This document shows positions 17,244 through 25,534 of a stretch of DNA of 64,000 nucleotides, piece by piece. Position numbers and translations under genes: made by a program. Within the stretch, counting starts at the first letter, position 1. Each line of letters begins with the position of its first letter. Below the pieces are notes generated by a model. The model saw nothing but the letters and a program-made list of their open reading frames with translations. It did not search any database and had not been told where the DNA came from. Source of the DNA: Poindextera sp035604135 (lineage in GTDB: Bacteria; Pseudomonadota; Alphaproteobacteria; Caulobacterales; Caulobacteraceae); the NCBI GenBank assembly GCA_035604135.1, contig DATNJB010000025.1, positions 1 through 64,000 of the forward strand, given 5' to 3'.

Positions 17244-19114
17244 CTCTTGCGGAAGAAGTCGAAGATGCGCTGCGCCAGCGCTTCGCTGACGCCGCCGACC
17301 TTCTCGAGATCGCTGACCGAGGCGCGGCTGACGCCACGCGCCGAGCCGAAGGCATGCAGCAGCGCGCGCTTGCGGCCCGGGCCGACGCCTTCGATCTCAT
17401 CCAAGGGGTTCTTGGTCATCTCCATGCGCCGGCGGGTGCGATGGGCGCCGATCGCGAAGCGGTGCGCCTCGTCGCGCAGGCGCTGCAGGTAGTAGAGCAC
17501 CGGGCTCTTCGGCTCGAGCATGAAGGGCGGCTTGCCGGGCATGAAGAAACGCTCGAGCCCGGCGTCGCGGTCCGGGCCTTTGGCCACCCCCACGACAGCG
17601 ATGTCGTCGACGCCCAGGTCGGCCATGACCTCGGTCGCGGCCTCGAGCTGGCCCGCGCCGCCGTCGATCAGCACCAGGTCCGGCCTGGGCGGCGCATCGC
17701 CCGCCTCCTCCTCCTTGACCAGCCGGGCGAAACGGCGGCGCAACACCTCGCGCATCATGCCGTAGTCGTCGCCGGGCGTGAGCTCGCTGCTCTTGATGTT
17801 GAATTTGCGGTACTGGCTTTTCTGGAACCCGTCGGGGCCGGCCACGATCATCCCGCCGACCTGGTTCGTGCCCATGATGTGGGAGTTGTCGTAGACCTCG
17901 ATCCGTTCGGGCTGCGCATCCAGCCCGAACGCTTCGCAGACGCCGGAGAGCAATCGGCCCTGGGCCGAGCTTTCCGCCATCTTGCGGCCCAGCGCCTCGC
18001 GGGCATTGACCAGCGCGTGCTGGACCAGCTCGCGCTTCTCGCCCCGCTGCGGAACCAGGATCTCGACCTTACGGCCGGACTTGAGCGTGAACGCGTCGGC
18101 CAGCAACGCGCGGTTCGGCGCGTCGTGCGACAGCAGGATCAGGCGGGGGATCGCCTGGCTCTCGTAGAACTGGCCAAGAAAGGCGTCGAGGATGCCGCGC
18201 TCCTCGTCCGCCGCCTCGATGGTGTTGGCCACGCGTGGGAAGTAGGCGCGGTTGCCCCAGTTCTGCCCGGCGCGGAAGAAGAACACCTGCACGCAGGCCT
18301 GCCCCCCCTCGGCGTGCACGGCGAAGACGTCCGCCTCGGTCAACGTCTCCGGGTTGATCGACTGGTCCTGGCTAACCGACGACAGCGCCCGGATCCGGTC
18401 GCGCAGGCGGGCGGCCCGCTCGAATTCCATCGCCTCGGCCGCCTCGGTCATTTGCTCGGCCATCGCCGTCATCACCGCCCGGCTCCTGCCGCGCAGGAAG
18501 TCGTGCGCCAGCTCGACCAGATGGTCGTACTCCTCAGGGCTGACCAGCCCGACGCAAGGCGCCGAACAGCGCTTGATCTGGAACAGCATGCAGGGGCGCG
18601 TACGGGTCTCGAACACATTGTCGGAGCAGGAGCGGAGCAGGAACGCCTTCTGCAGGCTGTTCACCGTCCGGTTCACCGCCCAGGCCGACGCGAACGGTCC
18701 GAAGTATTCGCCCGGGATGGAATGGGCGCCGCGGTGCTTGCGGATCTGCGCGGCGCGGTGGTCGCGGCGGATCAGGATCTCCGGGAAGCTCTTATCATCG
18801 CGCAGCTGCACATTGAAGCGCGGCCTGAGCTGCTTGATCAGGTTGATCTCGAGCAGCAGCGCCTCGGTCTCGGTCTTGGTGGTGACGAACTCCATCGAGC
18901 GGGTCAGATGGATCATGTGCGCCACCCACTGGGTGTGGGCGCGGCCCTGGGCGTACTGGCTGACGCGCTTCTTCAGCGACCTGGCCTTGCCGACGTAGAG
19001 GACCTCGCCGTCCTCACCGAGCATCCGATAGACGCCCGGCGCGTCGGGCAGCCGCCGGACCTGATCCTTGATCAGGGCGGCGCCGATCAGCGGTGCGGCG
19101 AGGTCGTCGGGCAT
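17240..19114 (-). CDS. uvrC: Excinuclease ABC subunit C
   Basis: UvrC makes the dual incisions of nucleotide excision repair after UvrA and UvrB locate damage. The 624-residue protein has an N-terminal GIY-YIG nuclease domain (PGVYRMLGEDGEVLYVGKA), a UVR motif (MEFERAARLRDRIRAL), the RNase H-like C-terminal nuclease (EVYDNSHIMGTNQVGGMIV, and the Asp in VLIDGGAGQ), and a terminal helix-hairpin-helix pair. The ATG at 19112-19114 gives MPDDLAAPLIGAAL; the longer open frame upstream is not part of the family. Confidence 0.96.
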   Translation of the reverse strand: MPDDLAAPLIGAALIKDQVRRLPDAPGVYRMLGEDGEVLYVGKARSLKKRVSQYAQGRAHTQWVAHMIHLTRSMEFVTTKTETEALLLEINLIKQLRPRFNVQLRDDKSFPEILIRRDHRAAQIRKHRGAHSIPGEYFGPFASAWAVNRTVNSLQKAFLLRSCSDNVFETRTRPCMLFQIKRCSAPCVGLVSPEEYDHLVELAHDFLRGRSRAVMTAMAEQMTEAAEAMEFERAARLRDRIRALSSVSQDQSINPETLTEADVFAVHAEGGQACVQVFFFRAGQNWGNRAYFPRVANTIEAADEERGILDAFLGQFYESQAIPRLILLSHDAPNRALLADAFTLKSGRKVEILVPQRGEKRELVQHALVNAREALGRKMAESSAQGRLLSGVCEAFGLDAQPERIEVYDNSHIMGTNQVGGMIVAGPDGFQKSQYRKFNIKSSELTPGDDYGMMREVLRRRFARLVKEEEAGDAPPRPDLVLIDGGAGQLEAATEVMADLGVDDIAVVGVAKGPDRDAGLERFFMPGKPPFMLEPKSPVLYYLQRLRDEAHRFAIGAHRTRRRMEMTKNPLDEIEGVGPGRKRALLHAFGSARGVSRASVSDLEKVGGVSEALAQRIFDFFRKS

Positions 19115-19175
19115 GCCTGATGATATAGGCGAGTCCGGCGCGGGCGAAGGCCGACGCACCCGAGGAACACGCTGA

Positions 19176-20120
19176 ATGGCTGCGAACTGGAGCGAATCCC
19201 TCTTCGAGCCTGTCCGGCGGAGGCTGGTGAGCTTGGGTGTAGAAGGCGCCGTCTGGCTGGAAGCGCTCGACGACAACGTCGCCGCCCTCGCCGACGCGTG
19301 GGAGCTTAGGCTGGAGCGGCCACTGGCCGGCGGCAGCGAGGCGCTCATCTTGGCCGCGACGACCGCGGAGGGCCGCGCGGTGGTGCTCAAGGTCGGGTTC
19401 CCCGGCTCGAACGCCGGCGCCGCCGAAGCGCGCGTGCTGGCCGCCGCCGCCGGACGCGGGTACGCCGAACTCCTCCACTTCGACGAGGGCAGGCGCGCCA
19501 TGCTGATCGAACGACTCGGGCCTAGCCTCGAGACGTTCGGCCTTCCCGTTGAGGCACAGATCACGGCTCTCGCCACGACGCTCCGCGCGGCCTGGATGCC
19601 GCCGCCTGCCGGCGCCGACTTCATGACCGGCGCGGAGAAGGCCGAAAGCCTGGTCACGTTCATCGACGAGACCTGGCGGACGCTCGGCCGCCCTTGCTCG
19701 GCCCGCGCCGTCGAGACCGCCCTACGCTACGCGCAGACCCGCGGCAGCGCCTTCGACCCTAAAGTGGCGGTGCTCGGCCATGGCGATCCGCACGCCGCCA
19801 ATGCGCTGCTCGCTCCGGGCGAGCCACACCGTTTCAAGTTCGTCGATCCGGACGGCCTGTTCATCGAGCCGGCTTACGACCTGGGCGTCGTCATGCGTGG
19901 TTGGAACGCCGATCTGGCCGGACCCGACGCCGTCTCGATAGCTCGCGACCGGAGCCGCAGGTTGGCGGCGCTGACCGGGGTGGATGAGCAGGCCATCTGG
20001 GAGTGGAGCGTGATCGAGCGGATGGCGTCAGGCCTCCTGACGCGCTCGCTCGGGGGTTCTTGGGGTCAGCCTGCCGCCGAGTACCTGGCGGCGGCCGATG
20101 CGCTGGCGCGCGGGGATTGA
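19176..20120 (+). CDS. APH(6)/hydroxyurea-type phosphotransferase
   Basis: A 314-residue kinase of the aminoglycoside/hydroxyurea phosphotransferase group (StrB-like). It has the nucleotide-binding strand region VVLKVGFPG, the catalytic Brenner motif H-G-D-P-H-A-A-N (about residues 206-213) and a metal-binding FVDPDG. This family includes streptomycin 6-phosphotransferases, but many chromosomal homologues have no shown resistance function, so activity against an antibiotic is only a possibility. It is divergent from uvrC. An acetyltransferase gene follows it on the same strand after a gap of about 60 bp. Confidence 0.8.
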   Translation: MAANWSESLFEPVRRRLVSLGVEGAVWLEALDDNVAALADAWELRLERPLAGGSEALILAATTAEGRAVVLKVGFPGSNAGAAEARVLAAAAGRGYAELLHFDEGRRAMLIERLGPSLETFGLPVEAQITALATTLRAAWMPPPAGADFMTGAEKAESLVTFIDETWRTLGRPCSARAVETALRYAQTRGSAFDPKVAVLGHGDPHAANALLAPGEPHRFKFVDPDGLFIEPAYDLGVVMRGWNADLAGPDAVSIARDRSRRLAALTGVDEQAIWEWSVIERMASGLLTRSLGGSWGQPAAEYLAAADALARGD

Positions 20121-20177
20121 CCTTGGGCGATGATCGAACAAGGTTGCCGGCTCACGGATTGCGGGACTCTACAAGCG

Positions 20178-21401
20178 ATGGCGACTGACGCGACCCTGGC
20201 TGAGCGGGCCAAGGCGAAGGGCTGGCCCGACGGCCTGCTCGACCGTGCGCTCGCCATCCGCACGCCTGATCGTCAGCTCGACGGGTGGTTGCGGGCCGAG
20301 CCGAACGCGACCTTCCTCTTCAACGTCGAGAAAACGATTGCGGTGTTCGAGCGTCTGGCCAGCGGCCCCTATCGCGGGCGCGAGCTGACCGGTTGGGACG
20401 GCGAGGCGTTCACCGATCTTTGGGCCAACGCGCCGGAGCCTGTCGGCGATTGGTCGGTAACCGTTGAGCGGGCGCCGAACCCCATCGCGCAGTTCAGCTT
20501 GCAGCCGGGCGCGACGATCAGCGTGATCGAGCGCGAGCACCGGCTGGTCGCCTGCACAGTCTGGGCGCAGACCAACTTGCTGATCGCCGGAAAGCCGGTT
20601 TCGATCCACTACGCCCAGGGTTTGCGCGTGCGCGACGACATGCGCGGCGAGGGGCTAGGCGACCTGGTCCGCCGCTTGCCCTCGCCGGCGCTCCGCAAGC
20701 CGAGCTTCGGCCAGGTCATGTTCATGCGCATCGGCAACGCCGGGATGGCGGGTTTCCTGGAAGCGGTGAAGTTCCAGGCCGACAGCGACCGGCCGCAGAT
20801 GGTGGTCGGCGTCACCTATCTGGCGGCCCGGGAAGAGGCGGCGGCCGCAGCGCAGATTCGACCGATCGCGGAATCCGACCTCGCCCATTGTGCGGCGCTG
20901 ATCAACCGCACCCATGCCGGCCTCGACCTCTTCGCCCCCTACAGCGCGGGCGACCTGAAGTCGGTGCTCGACGAGGGGTTCTGGGGCGATCGGCCGGCGT
21001 GGCGGCCGGCCGTTTACGGGTGGAACGACCTCTACGTCCTCGAGGAGGGCGGCGCCATCGTCGCATGCGCGGGCTTGTGGGACCGCGGCCGCGACATGCG
21101 CGAACGCTGGCGCTCGAAGGACGGCGAGACCCGCCTGGTCGAGGTGGCGGCGGCGCTCGATTTGGGCTGCGCGGCGGGACGCGACGATGCGCTAGCGCGC
21201 CTGCTGCGCCATCTCGCCGGCCTGGCCGCGGCAAAGAGCCGGCAGAGCCTCATCGCCGACCTCGAGCACCTGCCGGCGGTCAGAGCCGCGCTCGCCGACC
21301 TCGAGCCGCGCGTGGAGTCGCGCACGCTCGAATGGAGTCCCTACGCGCCGGCGCTGCCGGCGACGCTCGGCGAGTGCTTCATCGATCTCAGGTACTGGTG
21401 A
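20178..21401 (+). CDS. GNAT family N-acetyltransferase
   Basis: About 407 residues with two GNAT-like halves. The first half has the beta-4/alpha-3 acetyl-CoA loop region (GLRVRDDMRGEGLGDLVRRL); the second (IRPIAESDLAHCAALINRTH, VLEEGGAIVACAGLW) looks like a degenerate GNAT repeat. The acceptor substrate is unknown. The ATG at 20178 begins MATDATLAERAKAKGWPDGLL, which reads as a natural start. An in-frame ATG at 20130 would add 16 residues. Neither start has a clear ribosome-binding site. It may be co-transcribed with the preceding kinase gene. Confidence 0.75.
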   Translation: MATDATLAERAKAKGWPDGLLDRALAIRTPDRQLDGWLRAEPNATFLFNVEKTIAVFERLASGPYRGRELTGWDGEAFTDLWANAPEPVGDWSVTVERAPNPIAQFSLQPGATISVIEREHRLVACTVWAQTNLLIAGKPVSIHYAQGLRVRDDMRGEGLGDLVRRLPSPALRKPSFGQVMFMRIGNAGMAGFLEAVKFQADSDRPQMVVGVTYLAAREEAAAAAQIRPIAESDLAHCAALINRTHAGLDLFAPYSAGDLKSVLDEGFWGDRPAWRPAVYGWNDLYVLEEGGAIVACAGLWDRGRDMRERWRSKDGETRLVEVAAALDLGCAAGRDDALARLLRHLAGLAAAKSRQSLIADLEHLPAVRAALADLEPRVESRTLEWSPYAPALPATLGECFIDLRYW

Positions 21402-21433
21402 GGCGAAGCCGGCGCACTTGCGGTCAACGCCCG

Positions 21434-21462
21434 TTGACATTTGTGTGTACAATCGTCATACT
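21434..21462 (+). promoter_or_regulatory. Sigma-70-type promoter of brnTA
   Basis: A perfect -35 hexamer TTGACA (21434-21439) is followed after 17 bases by CATACT (21457-21462), a four-of-six -10 box, ending 8 bases before the brnT start codon. TGACA (21435-21439) and TGTCA (21462-21466) form an inverted pair around the core promoter. BrnTA operons are autorepressed by BrnA, so this is where an operator would be expected. Confidence 0.55.
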
Positions 21463-21470
21463 GTCAGCGT

Positions 21471-21770
21471 ATGAAACTCGCCGTCGACGGGTTTGACTGG
21501 GACGATGGCAACCGCGGCAAATGCCGCGAACATGGCGTCTCCGTTGACGAGATCGAGGCGCTATTTAACGCCGAGCCGCTGGTCGCGCCCGATGCTAAGC
21601 ATTCGAGGAGTGAGCTGCGATTTATCGCCACTGGCAGGAACGGCGACGGCCGTCCCATGTTTGTGGCTTTTGCATTTCGGAGCCGGGACGGTCTGAGCCT
21701 GATCCGCCCCGTGAGCGCTCGGTACATGCATGCCAAGGAGATCAGGAGCTATGAAGCGGCGCGTTCCTAG
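21471..21770 (+). CDS. brnT: BrnT family toxin of a type II toxin-antitoxin system
   Basis: A 99-residue BrnT-type ribonuclease toxin. It shows the family landmarks FDWDDGNRGKCREHGVSVDEIEALF (the W-D-x2-N/K-x3-H core), a central RFIATGRNGDGRPMFVAFAFR strand pair, and a C-terminal IRPVSARYMHAKEIRSYE. BrnT adopts a RelE-like fold and cleaves RNA, halting growth until BrnA neutralises it. The ATG at 21471 follows directly on the promoter. Its last 20 bases overlap brnA, the standard toxin-first order of this system. Confidence 0.9.
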   Translation: MKLAVDGFDWDDGNRGKCREHGVSVDEIEALFNAEPLVAPDAKHSRSELRFIATGRNGDGRPMFVAFAFRSRDGLSLIRPVSARYMHAKEIRSYEAARS

Positions 21771-22014
21771 ACTGACGTCAGATGCAGAAGCCGAAGCCTT
21801 TCTAGAGCAGGATCTGTCGAACCTCGATTTTGGGGCGTTCAGATCGGTGCGATTCGAGTTCCAGAAGAAGGCGGCGCGGGTGAACATGCGGCTGCCCGAG
21901 CCTCTGCTGGAGGCCGTCAAGCGACGCGCGGCGTCGCGCGGCATTCCGTACCAGCGGTTCATCCGCGAAGCGCTGGAACAGGCTGTGTCGCCCAGGGAGA
22001 GCCACCGCCGATGA
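21751..22014 (+). CDS. brnA: BrnA family antitoxin (ribbon-helix-helix)
   Basis: An 87-residue antitoxin. The N-terminus is charged (MKRRVPRLTSDAEAEAFLEQDL) and would bind the toxin. The C-terminal half is a CopG-like ribbon-helix-helix: VNMRLPEPLLEAVKRRAASRG, then IPYQRFIREALEQAV. The ATG at 21751 has AGGAG just upstream, inside brnT. The TGA overlaps the ATG of the methyltransferase gene by four bases (ATGA), so that gene is partly read through from the toxin-antitoxin promoter. Confidence 0.88.
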   Translation: MKRRVPRLTSDAEAEAFLEQDLSNLDFGAFRSVRFEFQKKAARVNMRLPEPLLEAVKRRAASRGIPYQRFIREALEQAVSPRESHRR

Positions 22015-22658
22015 CGCGCGGAGCGCCGATGCCCGATCCTTCGGCGGCAGCGATCATCGGCCTCTACGAACGTCATGCGGCGGCCTGGGACCGCGCCCGC
22101 AAGGCGACGCGCTTTGCCGAACGGCCGTGGGTCGAGCGGTTCGCCGCGCTCGTCGCACCCGGCGGCGCGGTGCTGGACCTAGGCTGCGGGACCGGCGAGC
22201 CGATCGGCCGCTGGTTCGCGGAAGCCGGCTTCGCCATGACCGGCGTCGACGGCTCAGCGCCGCTGATCGCGCTCGCCGGCGCGCGGGCGCCAAGCCAGAC
22301 GTGGATCGTGGGCGACATGCGCACCGTCGACCTCGGCCGCCGCTTCGATGGCGTGCTCGCCTGGCACAGCTTCTTCCACCTGCCGCACGACGACCAGCGG
22401 TCGATGTTCGGCGTCTTCGAGCGGCATGCGCGGCCCGGCGCGCCGCTCATGTTCACCAGCGGCCCGGTCGCGGGCGAAGCGCTCGGGACGTTCGAGGGCG
22501 AGACGCTCTATCACGCGAGCCTCGCGCCCGATGAATACCGCGCCCTGCTCGATCGGGCCGGCTTCGAGGTGCTCGACCATGTCGCCGAGGACCCGGCGAC
22601 CAATGGCGACACCATCTGGCTGGCGCGGCGGCGGAACGAGCAACGCGGGCGAGCGTGA
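22011..22658 (+). CDS. Class I SAM-dependent methyltransferase
   Basis: A 215-residue methyltransferase with the SAM-binding motif I VLDLGCGTGEPIG (about residues 55-67), motif II MTGVDGSAPLI, and a DGVLAWHSFFHLP segment at motif IV. The fold is the methyltransf_11/25 type acting on small molecules; no acceptor can be named. It is joined to brnA upstream and to a second methyltransferase downstream by four-base overlaps, so all four genes from brnT may be co-transcribed. Confidence 0.85.
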   Translation: MTRGAPMPDPSAAAIIGLYERHAAAWDRARKATRFAERPWVERFAALVAPGGAVLDLGCGTGEPIGRWFAEAGFAMTGVDGSAPLIALAGARAPSQTWIVGDMRTVDLGRRFDGVLAWHSFFHLPHDDQRSMFGVFERHARPGAPLMFTSGPVAGEALGTFEGETLYHASLAPDEYRALLDRAGFEVLDHVAEDPATNGDTIWLARRRNEQRGRA

Positions 22659-23251
22659 TCAGCGCAACGATCGGAGGCTTCGCGCTTCGGCTTGCGACCG
22701 CGCCCGGCCTGTTCGCCCGCTGGGGACCTGACAAGGGGACGCTGGCGATGCTGTCCTGCGTCACGTTCGAGCCCGACGACAAGGTGCTCGATCTCGGGTG
22801 CGGCTACGGCCTGGTGGGCCTGGTCGCCGCCAAGGTCGTCGGACCCGAGCGGGTGGTCATGAGCGACATCGACCCCTTGGCGATCGAGACCGCGCGACGG
22901 AACCTCGAGGCGAACGGCGGCGCCGGCGCCAAGCTCGTGCTCAGCGACGGCTTTGACGACATCAGCGACGCCGGCTTCACCAAGATCCTCTCCAACCCGC
23001 CCTACCACGCCGACTTCGCCGTCCCGAAGCGCTTCATCGAGAAAGGCTTCAACCGCCTGGCCGTCGGCGGCGCGATGTTCATGGTGACCCGCCGCGACCT
23101 CTGGTACCGCCGCAAGTTCGAGGCGATCTTCGGCGGCGTGAAGGTTCGCGAGCTCGAGGGCTACTTCGTCTTCGAGGCGATCAAGAAGTCCACGCAGTAC
23201 AGCAGCCGGCCGGACCGGAAGGCGCGCAGCGCGTCGTCGAAGCCAGCCTAG
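22655..23251 (+). CDS. Class I SAM-dependent methyltransferase, RsmC/MTS type
   Basis: A 198-residue protein made mainly of the MTS domain found in RsmC and RlmG. It has SAM motif I VLDLGCGYGLVGL, an acidic ribose-binding MSDIDPLAIETARRN, and motif IV SNPPYHADF, typical of enzymes that methylate the exocyclic nitrogen of a base. A nucleic-acid substrate, such as rRNA guanine N2, is therefore likely but unproven. The GTG start overlaps the previous stop (GTGA). The end overlaps the convergent ankyrin gene by four bases. Confidence 0.85.
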   Translation: MISATIGGFALRLATAPGLFARWGPDKGTLAMLSCVTFEPDDKVLDLGCGYGLVGLVAAKVVGPERVVMSDIDPLAIETARRNLEANGGAGAKLVLSDGFDDISDAGFTKILSNPPYHADFAVPKRFIEKGFNRLAVGGAMFMVTRRDLWYRRKFEAIFGGVKVRELEGYFVFEAIKKSTQYSSRPDRKARSASSKPA

Positions 23252-24318
23252 GCGCCGGCGCGCGCAGCCTTGCGCGCCTTGCCAACCTCGACCGGCGTCT
23301 GCCCCTCACGATTGCGCAGCGCGGGGTCCGCACCTGCGGCGGCGAGGGCGTCGCTCAAGACGGCCTTCGCCCCACGCGATGTCGCGTAATGCAGCGCGGT
23401 CCAGCCGTTGGAGTCGGACGCGTTGGGATCGGCGCCGCGCTCGAGCAGCCAGAGCGCGGCATTGTTGCGACCCCATTGGATCATGTCGTGCAGCAACGGG
23501 CGCTTGCCGACGTGCGACCAGCCGTCTGGAGAAGCGCCGAGATCGACGAGCGCGCCCGCGCCGCGGAGATCGCCGGCCCACAGCGCCTCGTAGAGGCCGT
23601 CGGCGGGGTTTGCGCCGCGCGCGACCAAGAGCGCCAGCACAGCCGGATCAGCCTCGCCGCCCCAGCAGGCGAAGTGGATCACCGGGAACTGGCCATGGCG
23701 CATGATGGCGACCGCATCCGCGCGCGCGCCGCCGTCCAGCAGCCGCTCGGCGAGGGCGAGCGTGTTCTCACGGCCCAGCCGGCTCGCGCACAGGAGATGC
23801 AAAGCGCCGGCTCCGCTGGCGCTCGGCTCGGTTGCGAGCCCGGGGACGCGCGCGAGTTCGCGCTCCAGCCGCTCCGGGTCCTGCAACAGCGCAGCGGCGA
23901 AGATGTCCGGCCGCGAACCGCGGCTCAGCAGCAACTCGGCGATCCCCGCTTCGCCATCCCGCGCGGCTGTCTCCAACGCCCGCCCGTCGTACCAGCAGCC
24001 GGGCGCGTCGACGTCGGCGCCTGCGTCCAGGAGCAGCCCGACGGCGGCGGCGCGATCGCCGCGCGGTTTGACCGACGCCTTGGCCTCGATCGCGCGGTGC
24101 AGCGGCCGGTGGCGGGATTCCGCCGGAGAAACGGCGTTCGGGTCAGCGCCAGCCGCGAGCAGAAGCGCGAGCAGGTCGAGGTCGACGAACAGCGCCGCCT
24201 CCATGATCGCGCGCCAGTCGCGAGCCAGCGCCGGCGCGGCGGAGAGCAGTGCTCGGCACGCGGCCTGGTCGCCCGCGCCGATAGCGGCCTTCAGCTCTGC
24301 GATGACAGGCACCGTCAC
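23248..24318 (-). CDS. Ankyrin repeat protein
   Basis: A 356-residue protein made almost wholly of ankyrin-type helix pairs. Clear repeats are DLLALLLAAGADPNAVS, AAAVGLLLDAGADVDAPG, AALWLLERGADPNASDSNGWTALHYATSRG and ADPALRNREGQTPVEVG; intervening repeats are degenerate. Ankyrin proteins mediate protein-protein contacts. There is no signal peptide, so it is presumably cytoplasmic. No partner is evident from the neighbours. It could be named only by its repeats. Confidence 0.85.
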   Translation of the reverse strand: MTVPVIAELKAAIGAGDQAACRALLSAAPALARDWRAIMEAALFVDLDLLALLLAAGADPNAVSPAESRHRPLHRAIEAKASVKPRGDRAAAVGLLLDAGADVDAPGCWYDGRALETAARDGEAGIAELLLSRGSRPDIFAAALLQDPERLERELARVPGLATEPSASGAGALHLLCASRLGRENTLALAERLLDGGARADAVAIMRHGQFPVIHFACWGGEADPAVLALLVARGANPADGLYEALWAGDLRGAGALVDLGASPDGWSHVGKRPLLHDMIQWGRNNAALWLLERGADPNASDSNGWTALHYATSRGAKAVLSDALAAAGADPALRNREGQTPVEVGKARKAARAGA

Positions 24319-24351
24319 CGAGGTGTCCTTCAGCAGGGGTGATCGGCCGGA

Positions 24352-24426
24352 TGGCTGGGGGAGTAGGCTACGATCCTACATTCCATGGTTCAGAGCCATG
24401 TGTCCTACCTGTTAGACGATCCCCCA
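24352..24426 (-). tRNA. tRNA-Gln (CTG) with an unusual T-loop
   Basis: The minus strand gives a 75-nt cloverleaf with encoded CCA. The acceptor stem TGGGGGA/TCCCCCA is perfect and has the U1-A72 pair typical of tRNA-Gln; the D-stem is GTCT/GGAC, the anticodon stem CATGG/CCATG, and the loop CTCTGAA has anticodon CTG (24391-24393). The T-stem GTAGG/CCTAC is intact, but its loop reads ATCGTAG instead of the near-universal TTCGANN pattern, so residues 54 and 58 are exchanged (A54, T58). All stems pair, so it may still function. Confidence 0.88.
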
Positions 24427-24566
24427 TCCGGACCGTGCGGCGCAAACGCATAGACGAGGGAGTCTGACTGGGCAATTCGGTCTGGCGCAACGCAGGGCCG
24501 CTGACGGACGCTTGAGGCGTGGCGGTGTGGCCGTCTAAGCTTTGGGACCGCAAAGGGGCGACCAGG

Positions 24567-25454
24567 ATGGATCTCGCGCAACAAGGGCCGACCCGGCCGC
24601 TCGGACGGACGGGACTTTCCGTCTCCGCGCTCGGCGTCGGCACCAACCGCTGGCGGCAGGGCGACAACGACGAGGCGGTGCACGAGACCTACAAGGCCCT
24701 GCTCGATGGCGGCGTCGACTTCGTCGACACGGCCGAGGTCTATGGCTTCGGCAAGTCGGAGCGGCTGATCGGCGAGTGCATCGCCACGGACGGACGCCGG
24801 GCGATCGTGGCCACCAAGTTCGCGCCCTTCATCGCGCGCACCTCGCCCAGACATCTGATGGCCGCCCTCGATGCCTCGCTCGATCGGCTGCGGCTCACCA
24901 CGGTCGATCTCTACTACGTGCACTTCCCCTTCCCGCTCACCGACATGGCGACGTTCGCGGACGGGCTGGCCGAGGCGGTCAAGTCCGGCAAGGCAAAGGC
25001 CGTCGGCGTCAGCAACTTCAGCGCCGACCAGATGCGGCGCGTGGCAGACCGTCTGGCCAAGGCGGACATCCCGCTCGCCGCCAACGAGGTCCACTACAGC
25101 CTCTTACACCGCCAGGCCGAGACCAACGGCGTGCTCGACGCCTGCCGCGAGCTCGACGTCGCCCTCGTCGCCTACTTTCCGCTCGCCTCGGGCCGCCTGA
25201 CCGCCCAGCCCGATCCGGCCAAGCCCGGCAAGCTCGACGGCCTGCAGCGGACGCTGCGCGAGATCGCCGGGGCGCATCAGGCGAGCCAGGCGCAAGTGGC
25301 GCTGAACTGGCTCCTGGCGCGCGACAGCCACGTCATCCCGATTCCCGGCGCCTCGAAGGCCCGGCACGCGAAGGAGAATCTCGCCGCCCTGGCGTGGAGT
25401 CTGACCCCCGACGAGTTCGCCGCCATCGACACCGCCTCGGCCACGCTCGCCTAG
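24567..25454 (+). CDS. Aldo/keto reductase
   Basis: A 295-residue NAD(P)H-dependent oxidoreductase with a TIM-barrel fold. The catalytic tetrad is visible: Asp and Tyr in VDTAEVYGFGKSE, Lys in VATKFAP and His in DLYYVHFPFP. Cofactor-binding segments KAVGVSNFSADQM and IPIPGASKARHAKENLAAL are present. The family reduces aldehydes or ketones of unknown identity. The ATG at 24567 is preferred to a GTG about 48 bases upstream, because the family starts near PLGRTGLSVSALGVGT. An 80-bp gap separates it from trxC. Confidence 0.92.
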   Translation: MDLAQQGPTRPLGRTGLSVSALGVGTNRWRQGDNDEAVHETYKALLDGGVDFVDTAEVYGFGKSERLIGECIATDGRRAIVATKFAPFIARTSPRHLMAALDASLDRLRLTTVDLYYVHFPFPLTDMATFADGLAEAVKSGKAKAVGVSNFSADQMRRVADRLAKADIPLAANEVHYSLLHRQAETNGVLDACRELDVALVAYFPLASGRLTAQPDPAKPGKLDGLQRTLREIAGAHQASQAQVALNWLLARDSHVIPIPGASKARHAKENLAALAWSLTPDEFAAIDTASATLA

Positions 25455-25534
25455 CGCACGACGTCCAGCGTCTTGCTCTGAATCAATGCGGAGCGGCTCC
25501 GACCCGCGCATGTCGCGCCGCACAAGGAGACGAC

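Noticed and set aside
24352..24426. Intrinsic terminator in the GC-rich hairpins before the aldo/keto reductase gene
   Set aside because: The hairpins are the stems of tRNA-Gln, and no T-run follows.
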